Assembly: GCA_015492875.1 (NCBI GenBank)
Contig: WGEI01000358.1
Coordinates: 1 to 9,343, forward strand
From: Anaerolineae bacterium
Lineage (GTDB): Bacteria > Chloroflexota > Anaerolineae > Aggregatilineales > Phototrophicaceae
Length of the DNA: 9,343 nt
Direction: 5' to 3'
In this document: positions 1-6,987 of the stretch, one piece after another
How the letters are laid out: every line of letters starts with the position of its first letter
How positions within the stretch are numbered: the first letter of the stretch is position 1
Notes under the pieces: generated by a model
Databases searched by the model: none
What the model saw: the letters and a program-made list of their open reading frames with translations, nothing else
Told to the model about the DNA's origin: nothing
Made by a program: the position numbers and the translations under genes

Positions 1-675
1 ATGTGGGGCGCAGCGGTGAGTGCCCCCTTATTGCTCATCGGTTTGGTCGATAGTCAAACCGGTTTCTTCCTCGCCGTAGCGGCATGGAGTACGGGCGCAT
101 TTAGTCTGTTTTGTCACAAGCGCACAGTGCGCCGCGCCCTGCTCTATTTGCTGGCGGTGGTGGTGATGTTAGCGAGCAATGGGGCGGCGATTTTCGTCAT
201 GATAGCCCACGTCATTATCTATCGCTCAAATCTCGTTTTAAGGAAACAGCTCTTGCCGTGGGCGTGGCGTCTCGGCGGGGTGCTTCTTGGCGGGGCGGCG
301 CTCATGGGTCTGCTGCTCAACTTCCCCACCAACGCACTACAGAGCCATATCCGCGACATGATGGCGGTGCGCTATCCACTAGAGCCCGCCTTGCTGTTTT
401 ATCACCAACAGCCGCAGATGCTTTATTACGACCGCCTGTTGAACTTCCGTCGGGGAATAGCGGTAAACGTTAATTGGCGCGACCACAGCGCTGAAGAGTT
501 GGACGCAATTCTAGCGCGCGTTTCTCAGCGGGGGATTATCTGGGTTATCATGGTTGAGGGCGATAGACAAGGACAATACCTCTACGATAAGCTATCAACC
601 GAGTGGGCGATAGGCTATCGCGCGGTGGCAGATGGCGTGATATTCGCCCGTTTTGACGACATGAAAGAGGAATAG
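1..675 (+). CDS. Multi-pass membrane protein, C-terminal part (possible GT39-type glycosyltransferase)
   Basis: The reading frame is open from the first base. It encodes 224 residues with hydrophobic segments at about 3-17, 21-37, 46-73 and 92-108, followed by a soluble C-terminal domain of about 115 residues. Several membrane helices ending in a short globular tail, with the phrase RYPLEPALLFYHQQPQMLYYD just after the last helix, resemble the end of dolichyl-phosphate-mannose-type (GT39/ArnT-like) glycosyltransferases. The catalytic N-terminal region is not in the window, so this is only an inference. The first codon is ATG, but no upstream sequence is visible and a 5' truncation is likely. 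thpR starts 2 bp after the stop, so the two are probably cotranscribed. It could equally be an unrelated integral membrane protein. Confidence 0.5.
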   Translation: MWGAAVSAPLLLIGLVDSQTGFFLAVAAWSTGAFSLFCHKRTVRRALLYLLAVVVMLASNGAAIFVMIAHVIIYRSNLVLRKQLLPWAWRLGGVLLGGAALMGLLLNFPTNALQSHIRDMMAVRYPLEPALLFYHQQPQMLYYDRLLNFRRGIAVNVNWRDHSAEELDAILARVSQRGIIWVIMVEGDRQGQYLYDKLSTEWAIGYRAVADGVIFARFDDMKEE

Positions 676-677
676 CG

Positions 678-1220
678 ATGCCGCGTTTATTCATTGCGAT
701 TGATATGAGCGAAGAAATCCGCAAGCACTTAGCGGAGTTACAGTTTGGCTTGCGAGAAGCGCGTTGGACGAAATACGAACAGTTGCATTTGACGTTGCGT
801 TTCATTGGCGATATTTCTGCTGAAAAGCAACAAGATATTGAAAGCGCACTAGGCGCGGTAAAAGCAGCACCTTTTGACCTGCGGCTGAATGGGTTGGGGC
901 GTTTTCCTGTGCGGGGTGAACCGCGTGTGCTCCATGCGGTGATTGAAGACTGCCCGCCGCTGTATGAGCTGCAAAAATCCATCGAGGATGCACTAGAGCA
1001 AGCGGGCATTGAGCGCGACCGCCGCCGCTTCATACCCCATGTGACATTGGCGCGCTTCAAGCGAACGCCGACTTACGCCAAGTTGGGACGCTATATGAAA
1101 ACGCATGAGCATTTCGTCACGTCGCCGATGCGGGTATCGGAATTTGTGCTCTATTCAAGCGTGCTCTCTCCACAAGGCGCAACCCATACGCCCGAAGCGG
1201 TATACAAGCTGGAAGGTTAG
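678..1220 (+). CDS. thpR: RNA 2',3'-cyclic phosphodiesterase (2H phosphoesterase, formerly 2'-5' RNA ligase)
   Basis: The 180-residue product is a complete two-histidine (2H/LigT) phosphoesterase of normal length. The start MPRLFIAIDM is typical of the family, and both catalytic tetrapeptides are present: HLTL at 37-40 followed by RFIGD, and HVTL at 121-124 followed by ARFK. Enzymes of this family hydrolyse 2',3'-cyclic phosphate RNA ends to 2'-phosphates in the cytoplasm and can join tRNA halves through 2'-5' links in vitro. The ATG at 678 is preceded by GAGG at 667-670 with a 7-nt spacer. The gene lies 2 bp after the membrane protein gene, suggesting one transcript. Its TAG stop overlaps the TAA stop of the opposing gene in the tetranucleotide TTAG at 1217-1220, so there is no room for a terminator between them. 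Confidence 0.93.
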   Translation: MPRLFIAIDMSEEIRKHLAELQFGLREARWTKYEQLHLTLRFIGDISAEKQQDIESALGAVKAAPFDLRLNGLGRFPVRGEPRVLHAVIEDCPPLYELQKSIEDALEQAGIERDRRRFIPHVTLARFKRTPTYAKLGRYMKTHEHFVTSPMRVSEFVLYSSVLSPQGATHTPEAVYKLEG

Positions 1221-1837
1221 TCTGTTTTTTTCTGGCTGGCGTAGTAGCGCGCCTCTGCCTCAATAAAATCGACTGCCGCGACAATAGACGGGTTCGGCGG
1301 GGTATCGGCTGCGACGGCAACCTGTTGCGCTGTGCGGATAATGGGCACGCCCATCTGGGGGATGAATACGTCCACCACGCCAAAATTGGGCGGAGCAACT
1401 GTTGCCAGCGAAAGCGCCCCTTCGTCAAGGCGCGTCTCTTCTGCGGGCACAAGCGCGATTTGTAAGCGGCATTCAGGAGGGGGAGGCGTAAGGGCGGCAG
1501 TATAGCGCAAAGCACCGTCTTGATGCGGGTGCGCCTCATCAACGGGGGCAATCGCTAGTGCATTGCCGACTAATCGCTCTCGTGAAGCAGGAGAGAGCGA
1601 AACTCGTGCCGCCGCGAACCCCATGGCATCAAGCGCCAACAAGGCCGAACGCCCATCAGTCTCGGCACAATGCCAAACATAGCCCGCACAAGCCTCGCCC
1701 AAATCCACTTTGACGGTGCGGTCAATAATATCGTCATGGCTATGCGCCGCTAAGGCAGTATAAAGACGGGGCAACCACGCCAGATTGCCCCGAATGTTGT
1801 ATGTATAGAGAATGCGCAGGGTTAACGGTGCTTCCAT
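1217..1837 (-). CDS. Degenerate metallophosphoesterase-like protein of unknown function
   Basis: The 206-residue protein has no family I can name with certainty. Its N-terminus, LRILYTYNIRGNL (7-19), has the shape of the first block of 5'-nucleotidase-type metallophosphoesterases (ILHTNDIHGN), and VKVDLGEAC (42-50) sits where DAGD would be, followed by DGRSALLALDAMGF (61-74). The metal-binding D-x-H is replaced by N-x-R, the Asp of the GD block by Glu, and no GNH[DE] or late GHxH block is present. I infer an inactive or repurposed fold. There is no signal peptide. The start lies inside the upstream enoyl-CoA hydratase gene (16-bp overlap) and has no clear Shine-Dalgarno sequence, so translation is probably coupled. 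The C-terminus (Lys-Lys-Thr-Asp) ends at the interlocked stop with thpR. The gene is supported by its full-length frame and tight packing; the family assignment is tentative. Confidence 0.7.
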   Translation of the reverse strand: MEAPLTLRILYTYNIRGNLAWLPRLYTALAAHSHDDIIDRTVKVDLGEACAGYVWHCAETDGRSALLALDAMGFAAARVSLSPASRERLVGNALAIAPVDEAHPHQDGALRYTAALTPPPPECRLQIALVPAEETRLDEGALSLATVAPPNFGVVDVFIPQMGVPIIRTAQQVAVAADTPPNPSIVAAVDFIEAEARYYASQKKTD

Positions 1838-2598
1838 TGTGGTGGCCGTTTTTCTACAAAGGCGTTCATGCCTTCTTGGCGGTCTTCCGTGCCAAAGAGC
1901 AGCTTAAAGCCGCGCACTTCGTGCTCTAGGCCTTCACGCAGGCTCAGTTCATAGGCCTTGTTAATCGCCTCTTTAGCGATGCGGACAGCAACGCGCGATT
2001 TAGAAGCGACTTTTTGCGCCAGTTTGATTGCCTCTTGCAAATAAACCTCTGGCGCAACAACGCGATTCACCAGACCATAATGTAACGCTTCCTGTGCGCT
2101 GAGGCGGCGGTCGGTGAGGATGATTTCCATCGCTAAAGCTTTGCCCACAGCGTGGGTGAGGCGTTGTGTGCCGCCGCCACCGGGGATAATGCCGAGATTA
2201 ATCTCTGGCTGGCCAAAAACGGCGGTTTCGCTGGCGACAATCATGTCGCACATCATGGCGATTTCGCAGCCGCCGCCCAACGCAAAGCCCGATACTGCCG
2301 CAATAATGGGCTTGGTGATTTTGCTAAAGTCAAAGGCTTCAATCAGGCCGCCGTTCACCAACATATCTGAAAAGCTCGTACCCGACATCTCTTTAATATC
2401 TGCGCCGGCGGCAAAAGCGCGGTCATCGCCCGTGAGGACAATCGCGCCTACGCTATCATCGGCGTCGAAAGCACGCAGCGCATCGCCCACCTCATGCAGT
2501 AAGGGCGTACTGAGCGCATTCAGCGCCTTCGGGCGGTTCAAGCGGATGAGGCCAACGCCTTCGGCAGGCTTTTCGGTAATGATGTATTCGTAAGTCAT
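1822..2598 (-). CDS. Enoyl-CoA hydratase (crotonase family)
   Basis: The 258-residue protein is a full-length crotonase. It has the N-terminal NRPKALNAL block (21-29), the oxyanion-hole segment AFAAGADIKEM (61-71), and the second oxyanion/catalytic stretch GFALGGGCEIAMMCD (104-118). The two catalytic acids are Glu112 (in CEIAMMCD) and Glu132 (in FGQPEINLGIIPG), matching Glu144 and Glu164 of rat mitochondrial enoyl-CoA hydratase. With both glutamates, hydration of trans-2-enoyl-CoA to 3-hydroxyacyl-CoA is the best prediction, in fatty acid, amino acid or butyrate metabolism; the exact chain length cannot be read. The ATG has GGAG at 2607-2610 with an 8-nt spacer. The 110-bp gap upstream holds a possible promoter. 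No other beta-oxidation gene is nearby. The downstream gene overlaps it by 16 bp. Confidence 0.93.
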   Translation of the reverse strand: MTYEYIITEKPAEGVGLIRLNRPKALNALSTPLLHEVGDALRAFDADDSVGAIVLTGDDRAFAAGADIKEMSGTSFSDMLVNGGLIEAFDFSKITKPIIAAVSGFALGGGCEIAMMCDMIVASETAVFGQPEINLGIIPGGGGTQRLTHAVGKALAMEIILTDRRLSAQEALHYGLVNRVVAPEVYLQEAIKLAQKVASKSRVAVRIAKEAINKAYELSLREGLEHEVRGFKLLFGTEDRQEGMNAFVEKRPPQWKHR

Positions 2599-2622
2599 GG
2601 GACAAACTCCAACAATTGAGCG

Positions 2623-2633
2623 ACTATACTATA
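2623..2633 (-). promoter_or_regulatory. Possible promoter -10 region of the enoyl-CoA hydratase gene
   Basis: Reading the minus strand, the bases form two overlapping TATAGT hexamers (2633-2628 and 2628-2623), about 25-30 nt before the start codon at 2598 and upstream of its Shine-Dalgarno sequence. No convincing -35 hexamer is visible. The rest of the gap from 2634 to 2708 holds no gene, and I see no strong terminator for the GNAT gene in it. Confidence 0.35.
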
Positions 2634-2708
2634 GGCACTAATCGTAGCACGGAAGCGGTGATATAGCAGCTATTTCCCCAGCGTGCATTTGGTCATAGGA
2701 TATGAATT

Positions 2709-3233
2709 TCAGGATGCACCAGAAGTGAGCGTTATCCAATAGCGGCGCACAGGCCGTTTATACCAAACAGAAGTGCGAGTATCTTGCAAAATGCCGCCAC
2801 AGGCCTCAATGATTTTTTGCGAACCGATGTTATCTTCATCACAGGTAATCAACACAGCAGACATACCCCGCTGTTGGGCTTGCTTTAAGATGAAGCGGCA
2901 CAACATCAAACCGAAGCCGCGCCGCCGTAACGAAGGGCGCACCTCATAACTAATATGGCCGCCGAATTCTATGAGCATGTCATCGAGTTCATGGCGCAAG
3001 GAAACCGCCCCAACCCAAATATCGTCATCAAAGAGCCAATAATAGCTTTCTGGCACATGGTACGGTCGTGGCTGTGTTTCGGCGAGGCGAAGGGCATCGA
3101 CAAAGGCGCAAAAATCGCGTTTTTGGCGATAGTATTCATCGGCAATCCATTCACCCGCGCGCTCAAAATCGCGCAATGCAGCGATGAATGCGGTTTCGTG
3201 GTGATATGCAGGTTGTTCAAAGCGTAGGGTCAT
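2709..3233 (-). CDS. GNAT family N-acetyltransferase (COG3981-like)
   Basis: The 174-residue protein has the layout of the predicted acetyltransferases grouped as COG3981: an N-terminal helix region, a Tyr-Trp-Leu strand (65-67), GAVSLRHELDD (75-85), GGHISYEVRP (91-100), then the acetyl-CoA pyrophosphate-binding loop RRRGFG (103-108) followed by a helix. LITCDEDNIGSQKIIEACGG (128-147) is motif B, and the protein ends with a basic-aromatic RRYWI segment (163-167). It should transfer an acetyl group from acetyl-CoA to an unknown amine in the cytoplasm. The ATG is coupled to the stop of the upstream DUF309 gene by an ATGA overlap at 3230-3233 and has its own GGAG at 3239-3242 with a 5-nt spacer. 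The two are very likely one operon. The substrate cannot be inferred. Confidence 0.88.
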   Translation of the reverse strand: MTLRFEQPAYHHETAFIAALRDFERAGEWIADEYYRQKRDFCAFVDALRLAETQPRPYHVPESYYWLFDDDIWVGAVSLRHELDDMLIEFGGHISYEVRPSLRRRGFGLMLCRFILKQAQQRGMSAVLITCDEDNIGSQKIIEACGGILQDTRTSVWYKRPVRRYWITLTSGAS

Positions 3234-4015
3234 GGCTTCTCCGCTGCGGTGTCGTCTGCGATGATATAAACCGGCTTTAAGAGGCTGGTATTGAAGCGCG
3301 CGATGCCCTCTGCACCGAGCCGTTCCAACTCTGCACGGACGCGGGCGCTATCCGCACGCAAGCGGGCGACATCCACACCTTGGCAAACGTCGGGCAATTG
3401 CGCCAACCAGCCCGCGCTGCGCAACAGCATTTTATACGCGCCCCGATAATTTTTACGGGTAATTTGGTAATAGGCAATCCCCACCTGCAGGATAGCACGA
3501 TACAATTCGCGCTGGGGGGCATCAGTAGCCATCCATAGCGCCTCTAGCAGGTCGTGCTGGCGATAGTATTCGCCCTGATTAAACAACACAATAGCTTCGC
3601 GCGCCTGTGGGGGCAAAGGTTGCTGGCAGCCCTGCTCTAGCGCGGCGCGGTCATCTGGGGAGAGGTAGCGGGCGTGTTCTCGGATAAAGCGCGGGGCTTG
3701 GGCGATGAAACCCGCCACTGAAAAAGCGAAATCTGCGCCTGATTGCAGGGCTTCGGCACGGCGGGCGGCATTATCGCTGAGGCAGACGAGCGGGATGCGG
3801 CGGGTGGCGGCATTGGCTTTGGGTGTAGCCAGCCAAAATTGCCAATCTGCATCATCGCCATCGGCCAGAATAAGCGCCACGCCTTCATCCGCAAGGCGAA
3901 CGCCATAACCTTCACGGGCAAGCTGATGCAACAGGCGAATATCATCCGATAAGGCATCTAACTGGGGCAACCATGGGGCTGCGCCAGCAATGAGCAAAGT
4001 GATTTGTGGCATCAT
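3230..4015 (-). CDS. DUF309 protein with an N-terminal degenerate receiver-like domain
   Basis: I number from the ATG at 4015 (261 residues); an in-frame ATG at 4033 would add MCIESV. The C-terminal half, about 143-205, is DUF309: the signature FNQGEYYRQHDLLEALW (145-161), with His154 and Glu158, then ILQVGIAYYQ (175-184) and KNYRGAYKML (188-197). DUF309 proteins are small all-helical proteins of unknown function. The N-terminal 115 residues follow a CheY-like pattern: LILAD puts Asp52 at the phospho-acceptor position, IPLVCLSDNA (75-84) gives Ser80 at the Thr/Ser switch, and ALQSGAD precedes the last strand. The acidic pair after strand 1 is lost (AGAA) and the conserved Lys is Val100, so normal phosphorylation is unlikely. 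A -10-like box at 4028-4023 would start the transcript about at 4015, which is why I prefer the shorter form. It is translationally coupled to the GNAT gene. Confidence 0.85.
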   Translation of the reverse strand: MMPQITLLIAGAAPWLPQLDALSDDIRLLHQLAREGYGVRLADEGVALILADGDDADWQFWLATPKANAATRRIPLVCLSDNAARRAEALQSGADFAFSVAGFIAQAPRFIREHARYLSPDDRAALEQGCQQPLPPQAREAIVLFNQGEYYRQHDLLEALWMATDAPQRELYRAILQVGIAYYQITRKNYRGAYKMLLRSAGWLAQLPDVCQGVDVARLRADSARVRAELERLGAEGIARFNTSLLKPVYIIADDTAAEKP

Positions 4016-4022
4016 AACGCTT

Positions 4023-4028
4023 TCTATA
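4023..4028 (-). promoter_or_regulatory. Possible -10 box of the DUF309 gene (leaderless placement)
   Basis: The minus strand reads TATAGA, preceded by TGTG and followed by 7 nt and then the tandem ATGATG at 4015-4010. If used, transcription would begin at or next to the ATG at 4015 and the upstream ATG at 4033 would not be transcribed. No -35 hexamer is obvious, and a weak GAAAG lies close to the ATG as an alternative Shine-Dalgarno sequence. Confidence 0.35.
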
Positions 4029-4062
4029 CACATTTCAGCAGTGAAGCACCTTCGCTTTGCCC

Positions 4063-4068
4063 TATAAT
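4063..4068 (+). promoter_or_regulatory. -10 box of the amylosucrase gene
   Basis: A perfect TATAAT in the context CCCTATAATAGG lies 35 bp before the ATG at 4104. It leaves a leader of about 28 nt that contains GAGG at 4093-4096, 7 nt before the start. The -35 region has no clear match to TTGACA. The same CTATAAT core precedes the lipoprotein and nhaA genes. Confidence 0.6.
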
Positions 4069-4103
4069 AGGCGACATAGGTTTATTGAAACAGAGGTTTT
4101 TAT

Positions 4104-6020
4104 ATGGCAGATATTACTGAACAAACTGACCGCGTACTCAAGCGTTTGCTTCCCCGCATTGTACCTGTGCTGCAGGGCGATGAAGATGCGGGCGTTTTTC
4201 TGGCACGGTTGCGGCGGCAATTCCCCAAACTTTTGATGCTATTGTACGGGCTTTATGGCGACCGTATCGATTTCTTCTATGATTTGGAACAGGTGTTGCT
4301 GACAGCGGCGCGGATGTTTGTCGCGCGCTCTGCGGCGTTGCGCGCGCTCGATAAACAACGTGAAACAGAGCCACAATGGTTTCAATCTGAGCACATGGTT
4401 GGCGGCGTGTGTTATGTCGATTTATTCGCAGGTAATCTGGCGGGCTTGCAAGAGAAAATCCCCTATTTTAAGGAGCTAGGCCTCACCTACCTGCATCTGA
4501 TGCCGCTGTTCAAAAGCCCGGAAAGAGAGAATGATGGCGGCTATGCTGTTAGCGACTATCGCACTGTAGACCCGAAGTTGGGCACGATGGAAGAATTAGC
4601 TGCGCTGGCGGAAGCATTGCGGGCGGAGGGCATCAGCCTCGTGCTGGACTTTGTGTTCAACCATACCTCCGATGAGCATGAATGGGCACAGCGCGCCCGC
4701 GCCGGCGAGGCAGAATACCGTGACTACTACTTTATTTTTGATGACCGCACCCTACCCGACCAATACGAACAGCATCTGCGGGAAATTTTCCCTATGCAAG
4801 ACCCCGGCAACTTCACCTATGTCGCTGAAATGGGCAAATGGGTTTGGACGACATTCCGCCATTTCCAATGGGATTTGAACTATCGCAATCCCGCCGTGTT
4901 CAATGCGATGCTGGAAGAAATGCTCTTCTTGGCCAATCAAGGCGTTGAAGTGTTGTGGCTGGATGCAGTGGCGTTCATCTGGAAGGAGATAGGCACTTCC
5001 TGCGAAAACTTGCCACAGGCACACCAAATTATACAAGCCTATAACGCGCTGATGAAAATCGTCGCGCCCGCTCTCCTCTTCAAATCTGAAGCGATTGTCC
5101 ACCCCGCCGATGTGCAACGCTATGTTAGTTGGGATGAAGCGCCCCTATCCTATAACCCGACACTGATGGCGCTACTGTGGGAATCATTGGCGACGCGCAA
5201 CGTGAAGCTATTGACGCGCTCTATGCAAAGACGGTTCGCCTTACCAAAAGCGTGTGCATGGGTGAACTATGTGCGTGTGCATGATGACATTGGCTGGACA
5301 TTCGCCGATGAGGATGCGCAAGAGCTGGGCATTAACCCAAAAGACCATCGTATGTTCCTCAACAAGTTCTATACTGGGCGCTTTGAGGGGAGTTTTGCCG
5401 CTGGTTTACCATTCAACTATAACCCGCAAAATCAGGATGTACGCATCAGCGGCACAACCGCCTCGCTAGCGGGATTAGAGCGGGCGCTAGAGAGCCGCGA
5501 CGAGCAAGCGATTGACAAAGCGTTGAAACGCATTTGGCTCATTCACAGCGTGATTATCAGCGCGGGGGGCATCCCGCTGCTGTATTTAGGTGATGAAATC
5601 GCCACGTTGAATGACTATAGCTACCGCAATGACCCACGTAAGGCCGATGATTCGCGCTGGGTGCACCGCCCGCGTTTCGATTGGGAACGGGCGGAAAAGC
5701 GATTAGACGCCGAAAGCGTGGAAGGGCGCGTTTTCGCTGGCGTAAAATACCTGCTAGATTTGCGCAAACGACTGCCCGCTATGGCCAACGGGGGCACAAT
5801 GTTCTTCGATACGGGAAACGAGCACGTGCTGGGCTATATCCGCAATCGTAAGGTGATGGTGCTGGCCAACTTCTCTGAAGAGGCGGTGAAAGTCAGCCCG
5901 CAAGAGAGCTTCGCCCTCGCTGTGCCTAAAGGCATGGCCACCGACCTCATCACGGATACACAAGTGGATATTCGCGCCCCAATCGCCCTTGATCCGCTGC
6001 AATTCATGTGGCTGATTTAG
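4104..6020 (+). CDS. Amylosucrase-type GH13 glucosyltransferase with Arg-to-Trp change in region II
   Basis: The 638-residue protein follows Neisseria polysaccharea amylosucrase along its whole length: a helical N-terminal domain (1-95), a (beta/alpha)8 barrel with a B-domain (about 185-260) and a B'-type insertion (about 395-460), and a C-terminal beta domain ending in MWLI. The family makes alpha-1,4-glucan from sucrose and releases fructose. Visible sites: DGGYAVSDYR with Asp144 and DDSRW with Arg518 (the sucrose-pocket salt bridge in Neisseria, Asp144-Arg509), FNHTS His187, nucleophile Asp287 in LDAVAFIW, acid/base Glu329 in FKSEAIVHP, and HDD His393/Asp394. The near-invariant Arg two residues before the nucleophile is Trp285 (TGG at 4956-4958). 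This could abolish or alter activity. There is no signal peptide, so it is cytoplasmic. It has its own promoter and no sugar-related neighbours. Confidence 0.93.
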   Translation: MADITEQTDRVLKRLLPRIVPVLQGDEDAGVFLARLRRQFPKLLMLLYGLYGDRIDFFYDLEQVLLTAARMFVARSAALRALDKQRETEPQWFQSEHMVGGVCYVDLFAGNLAGLQEKIPYFKELGLTYLHLMPLFKSPERENDGGYAVSDYRTVDPKLGTMEELAALAEALRAEGISLVLDFVFNHTSDEHEWAQRARAGEAEYRDYYFIFDDRTLPDQYEQHLREIFPMQDPGNFTYVAEMGKWVWTTFRHFQWDLNYRNPAVFNAMLEEMLFLANQGVEVLWLDAVAFIWKEIGTSCENLPQAHQIIQAYNALMKIVAPALLFKSEAIVHPADVQRYVSWDEAPLSYNPTLMALLWESLATRNVKLLTRSMQRRFALPKACAWVNYVRVHDDIGWTFADEDAQELGINPKDHRMFLNKFYTGRFEGSFAAGLPFNYNPQNQDVRISGTTASLAGLERALESRDEQAIDKALKRIWLIHSVIISAGGIPLLYLGDEIATLNDYSYRNDPRKADDSRWVHRPRFDWERAEKRLDAESVEGRVFAGVKYLLDLRKRLPAMANGGTMFFDTGNEHVLGYIRNRKVMVLANFSEEAVKVSPQESFALAVPKGMATDLITDTQVDIRAPIALDPLQFMWLI

Positions 6021-6023
6021 ACG

Positions 6024-6044
6024 GGCGGCGCACTCAAGGCCGCC
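6024..6044. terminator. Weak hairpin between convergent genes
   Basis: GGCGGC at 6024-6029 pairs perfectly with GCCGCC at 6039-6044 across a 9-nt loop. It sits 4 bp after the amylosucrase stop and straddles the stop of the opposing propeller gene (TCA at 6034-6036). A T-tract is absent on both sides, so it may be a factor-dependent or bidirectional stop, or chance in GC-rich sequence. Confidence 0.25.
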
Positions 6045-6981
6045 ATGCGGGATAGCTGCTGGAAAAATCACCGTCGGTAATTTGGAGAAGTGCGCCACCA
6101 TCAGCCGAGCTGAGAAAAAGCTGAAGTTGGTCGCGGACTTCTCCTGCAAAAACTAGCCATCTGCCATCGGGTGACCACGTTGGCGACCAATAACCGCCGC
6201 TCTTCTCGGTGAGCTTCAGCGCTTGGCCATCGGGATTCATGATGTACATATCGACATGCAACAGGCAACGCTGAGAAAAGCCAACGCGCCCGCTACAGCC
6301 ATCTGTACTCAAATCGCGCTCGCTCGCCCATGCGAAGCGCTGGCCATCGGGCGACCATTCGAGCGCGCCGTCGTTGCTGCGGTCATAGGTCACGCGGCTC
6401 ACCACCCCATCTTCCACTCGCAGGCGATAGACATCGCGCATACCATCGCGGTCGGAGACGAAGAGCACCTCTTCACCCGGCCACCAAGACGGCTGGGCGT
6501 CGTTCCATGCCACGCCGCCATAGGTCAAGGGGCGCTGGTTTGTGCCATCGGCATTCATCATATACAGGCGCTTGAGGCCGTCGCGGTCGCTTTCAAAGAT
6601 GAGCGATTGACCATCAGGCGACCACGTCGGCAGGTTGTTGTTGGCGGGGGTATCGGTCAACCGGTAAAACCGGTAACTGGTCATATCCAGCACGAATATA
6701 TCCCACGAGCCATCCGGGTTGGCAGCAAACGCCAAGCGTTGGCCATTGGGCGACCAGCGCGGACGTATCTCTAGGGCGGGGGTATTGGTGAGGCGCACGA
6801 TAAAGCCATGACCAATATCCATAAGGTACAAATCATGCTGGCCATCTGGCTCGCTTTGGTAGGCGATTTCGTCGCTGGGGGTGGTTTGCCCGATGAACAT
6901 AATCGTGTTGACGAGCAAAAAGCACAAAAGCCAGAGCCAAAGCCCCAAGCGCAGCAAAAAAGGTGCAAAGCCGAACATCAT
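6034..6981 (-). CDS. Membrane-anchored PD40 (TolB-like) six-bladed beta-propeller protein
   Basis: The 315-residue protein has an N-terminal hydrophobic segment (about 8-30, no lipobox Cys in the right context), probably an uncleaved anchor, followed by a PD40 propeller outside the membrane. Blade motifs are WSPNGQRLAF (76-85), WSPDGQSLIF (120-129), a worn WWPGEEVLF (166-174), WSPDGQRFAW (209-218), WSPDGRWLVF (269-278) and a closing YPAWRP (310-315), giving six blades with the last strand completing the ring. Between them are the usual IxVxDMxxxxxxRLT strands. Cys229 and Cys239 in the insertion of blade five could form a disulfide outside the cell. PD40 propellers bind proteins or peptides, as in TolB, but no partner is evident. 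The ATGATG start is 6 bp after the stop of the CpdA-like gene, so the two are likely cotranscribed. Confidence 0.85.
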   Translation of the reverse strand: MMFGFAPFLLRLGLWLWLLCFLLVNTIMFIGQTTPSDEIAYQSEPDGQHDLYLMDIGHGFIVRLTNTPALEIRPRWSPNGQRLAFAANPDGSWDIFVLDMTSYRFYRLTDTPANNNLPTWSPDGQSLIFESDRDGLKRLYMMNADGTNQRPLTYGGVAWNDAQPSWWPGEEVLFVSDRDGMRDVYRLRVEDGVVSRVTYDRSNDGALEWSPDGQRFAWASERDLSTDGCSGRVGFSQRCLLHVDMYIMNPDGQALKLTEKSGGYWSPTWSPDGRWLVFAGEVRDQLQLFLSSADGGALLQITDGDFSSSYPAWRP

Positions 6982-6987
6982 CTATAC

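Noticed and set aside
548..1060. Minus-strand frame of 170 codons across thpR
   Set aside because: It is antisense to both catalytic HxTx blocks of thpR, has a low-complexity Arg/Ser composition and shows no recognisable motif.
2114..2593. Plus-strand frame of 159 codons across the enoyl-CoA hydratase gene
   Set aside because: It is a shadow of a full-length crotonase with all catalytic residues; its own translation shows no family pattern.
2634..2708. Possible terminator after the GNAT gene (GCACG at 2647-2651 with CGTGC at 2682-2686)
   Set aside because: The 30-nt loop is long, the stem is only 5 bp and no T-tract follows on the minus strand.
6223..6774. Plus-strand open frame of 183 codons opposite the propeller gene
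   Set aside because: Its AIGRP-type repeats are only the complement of the WSPDGQ blade codons; the minus-strand product is a coherent PD40 protein.
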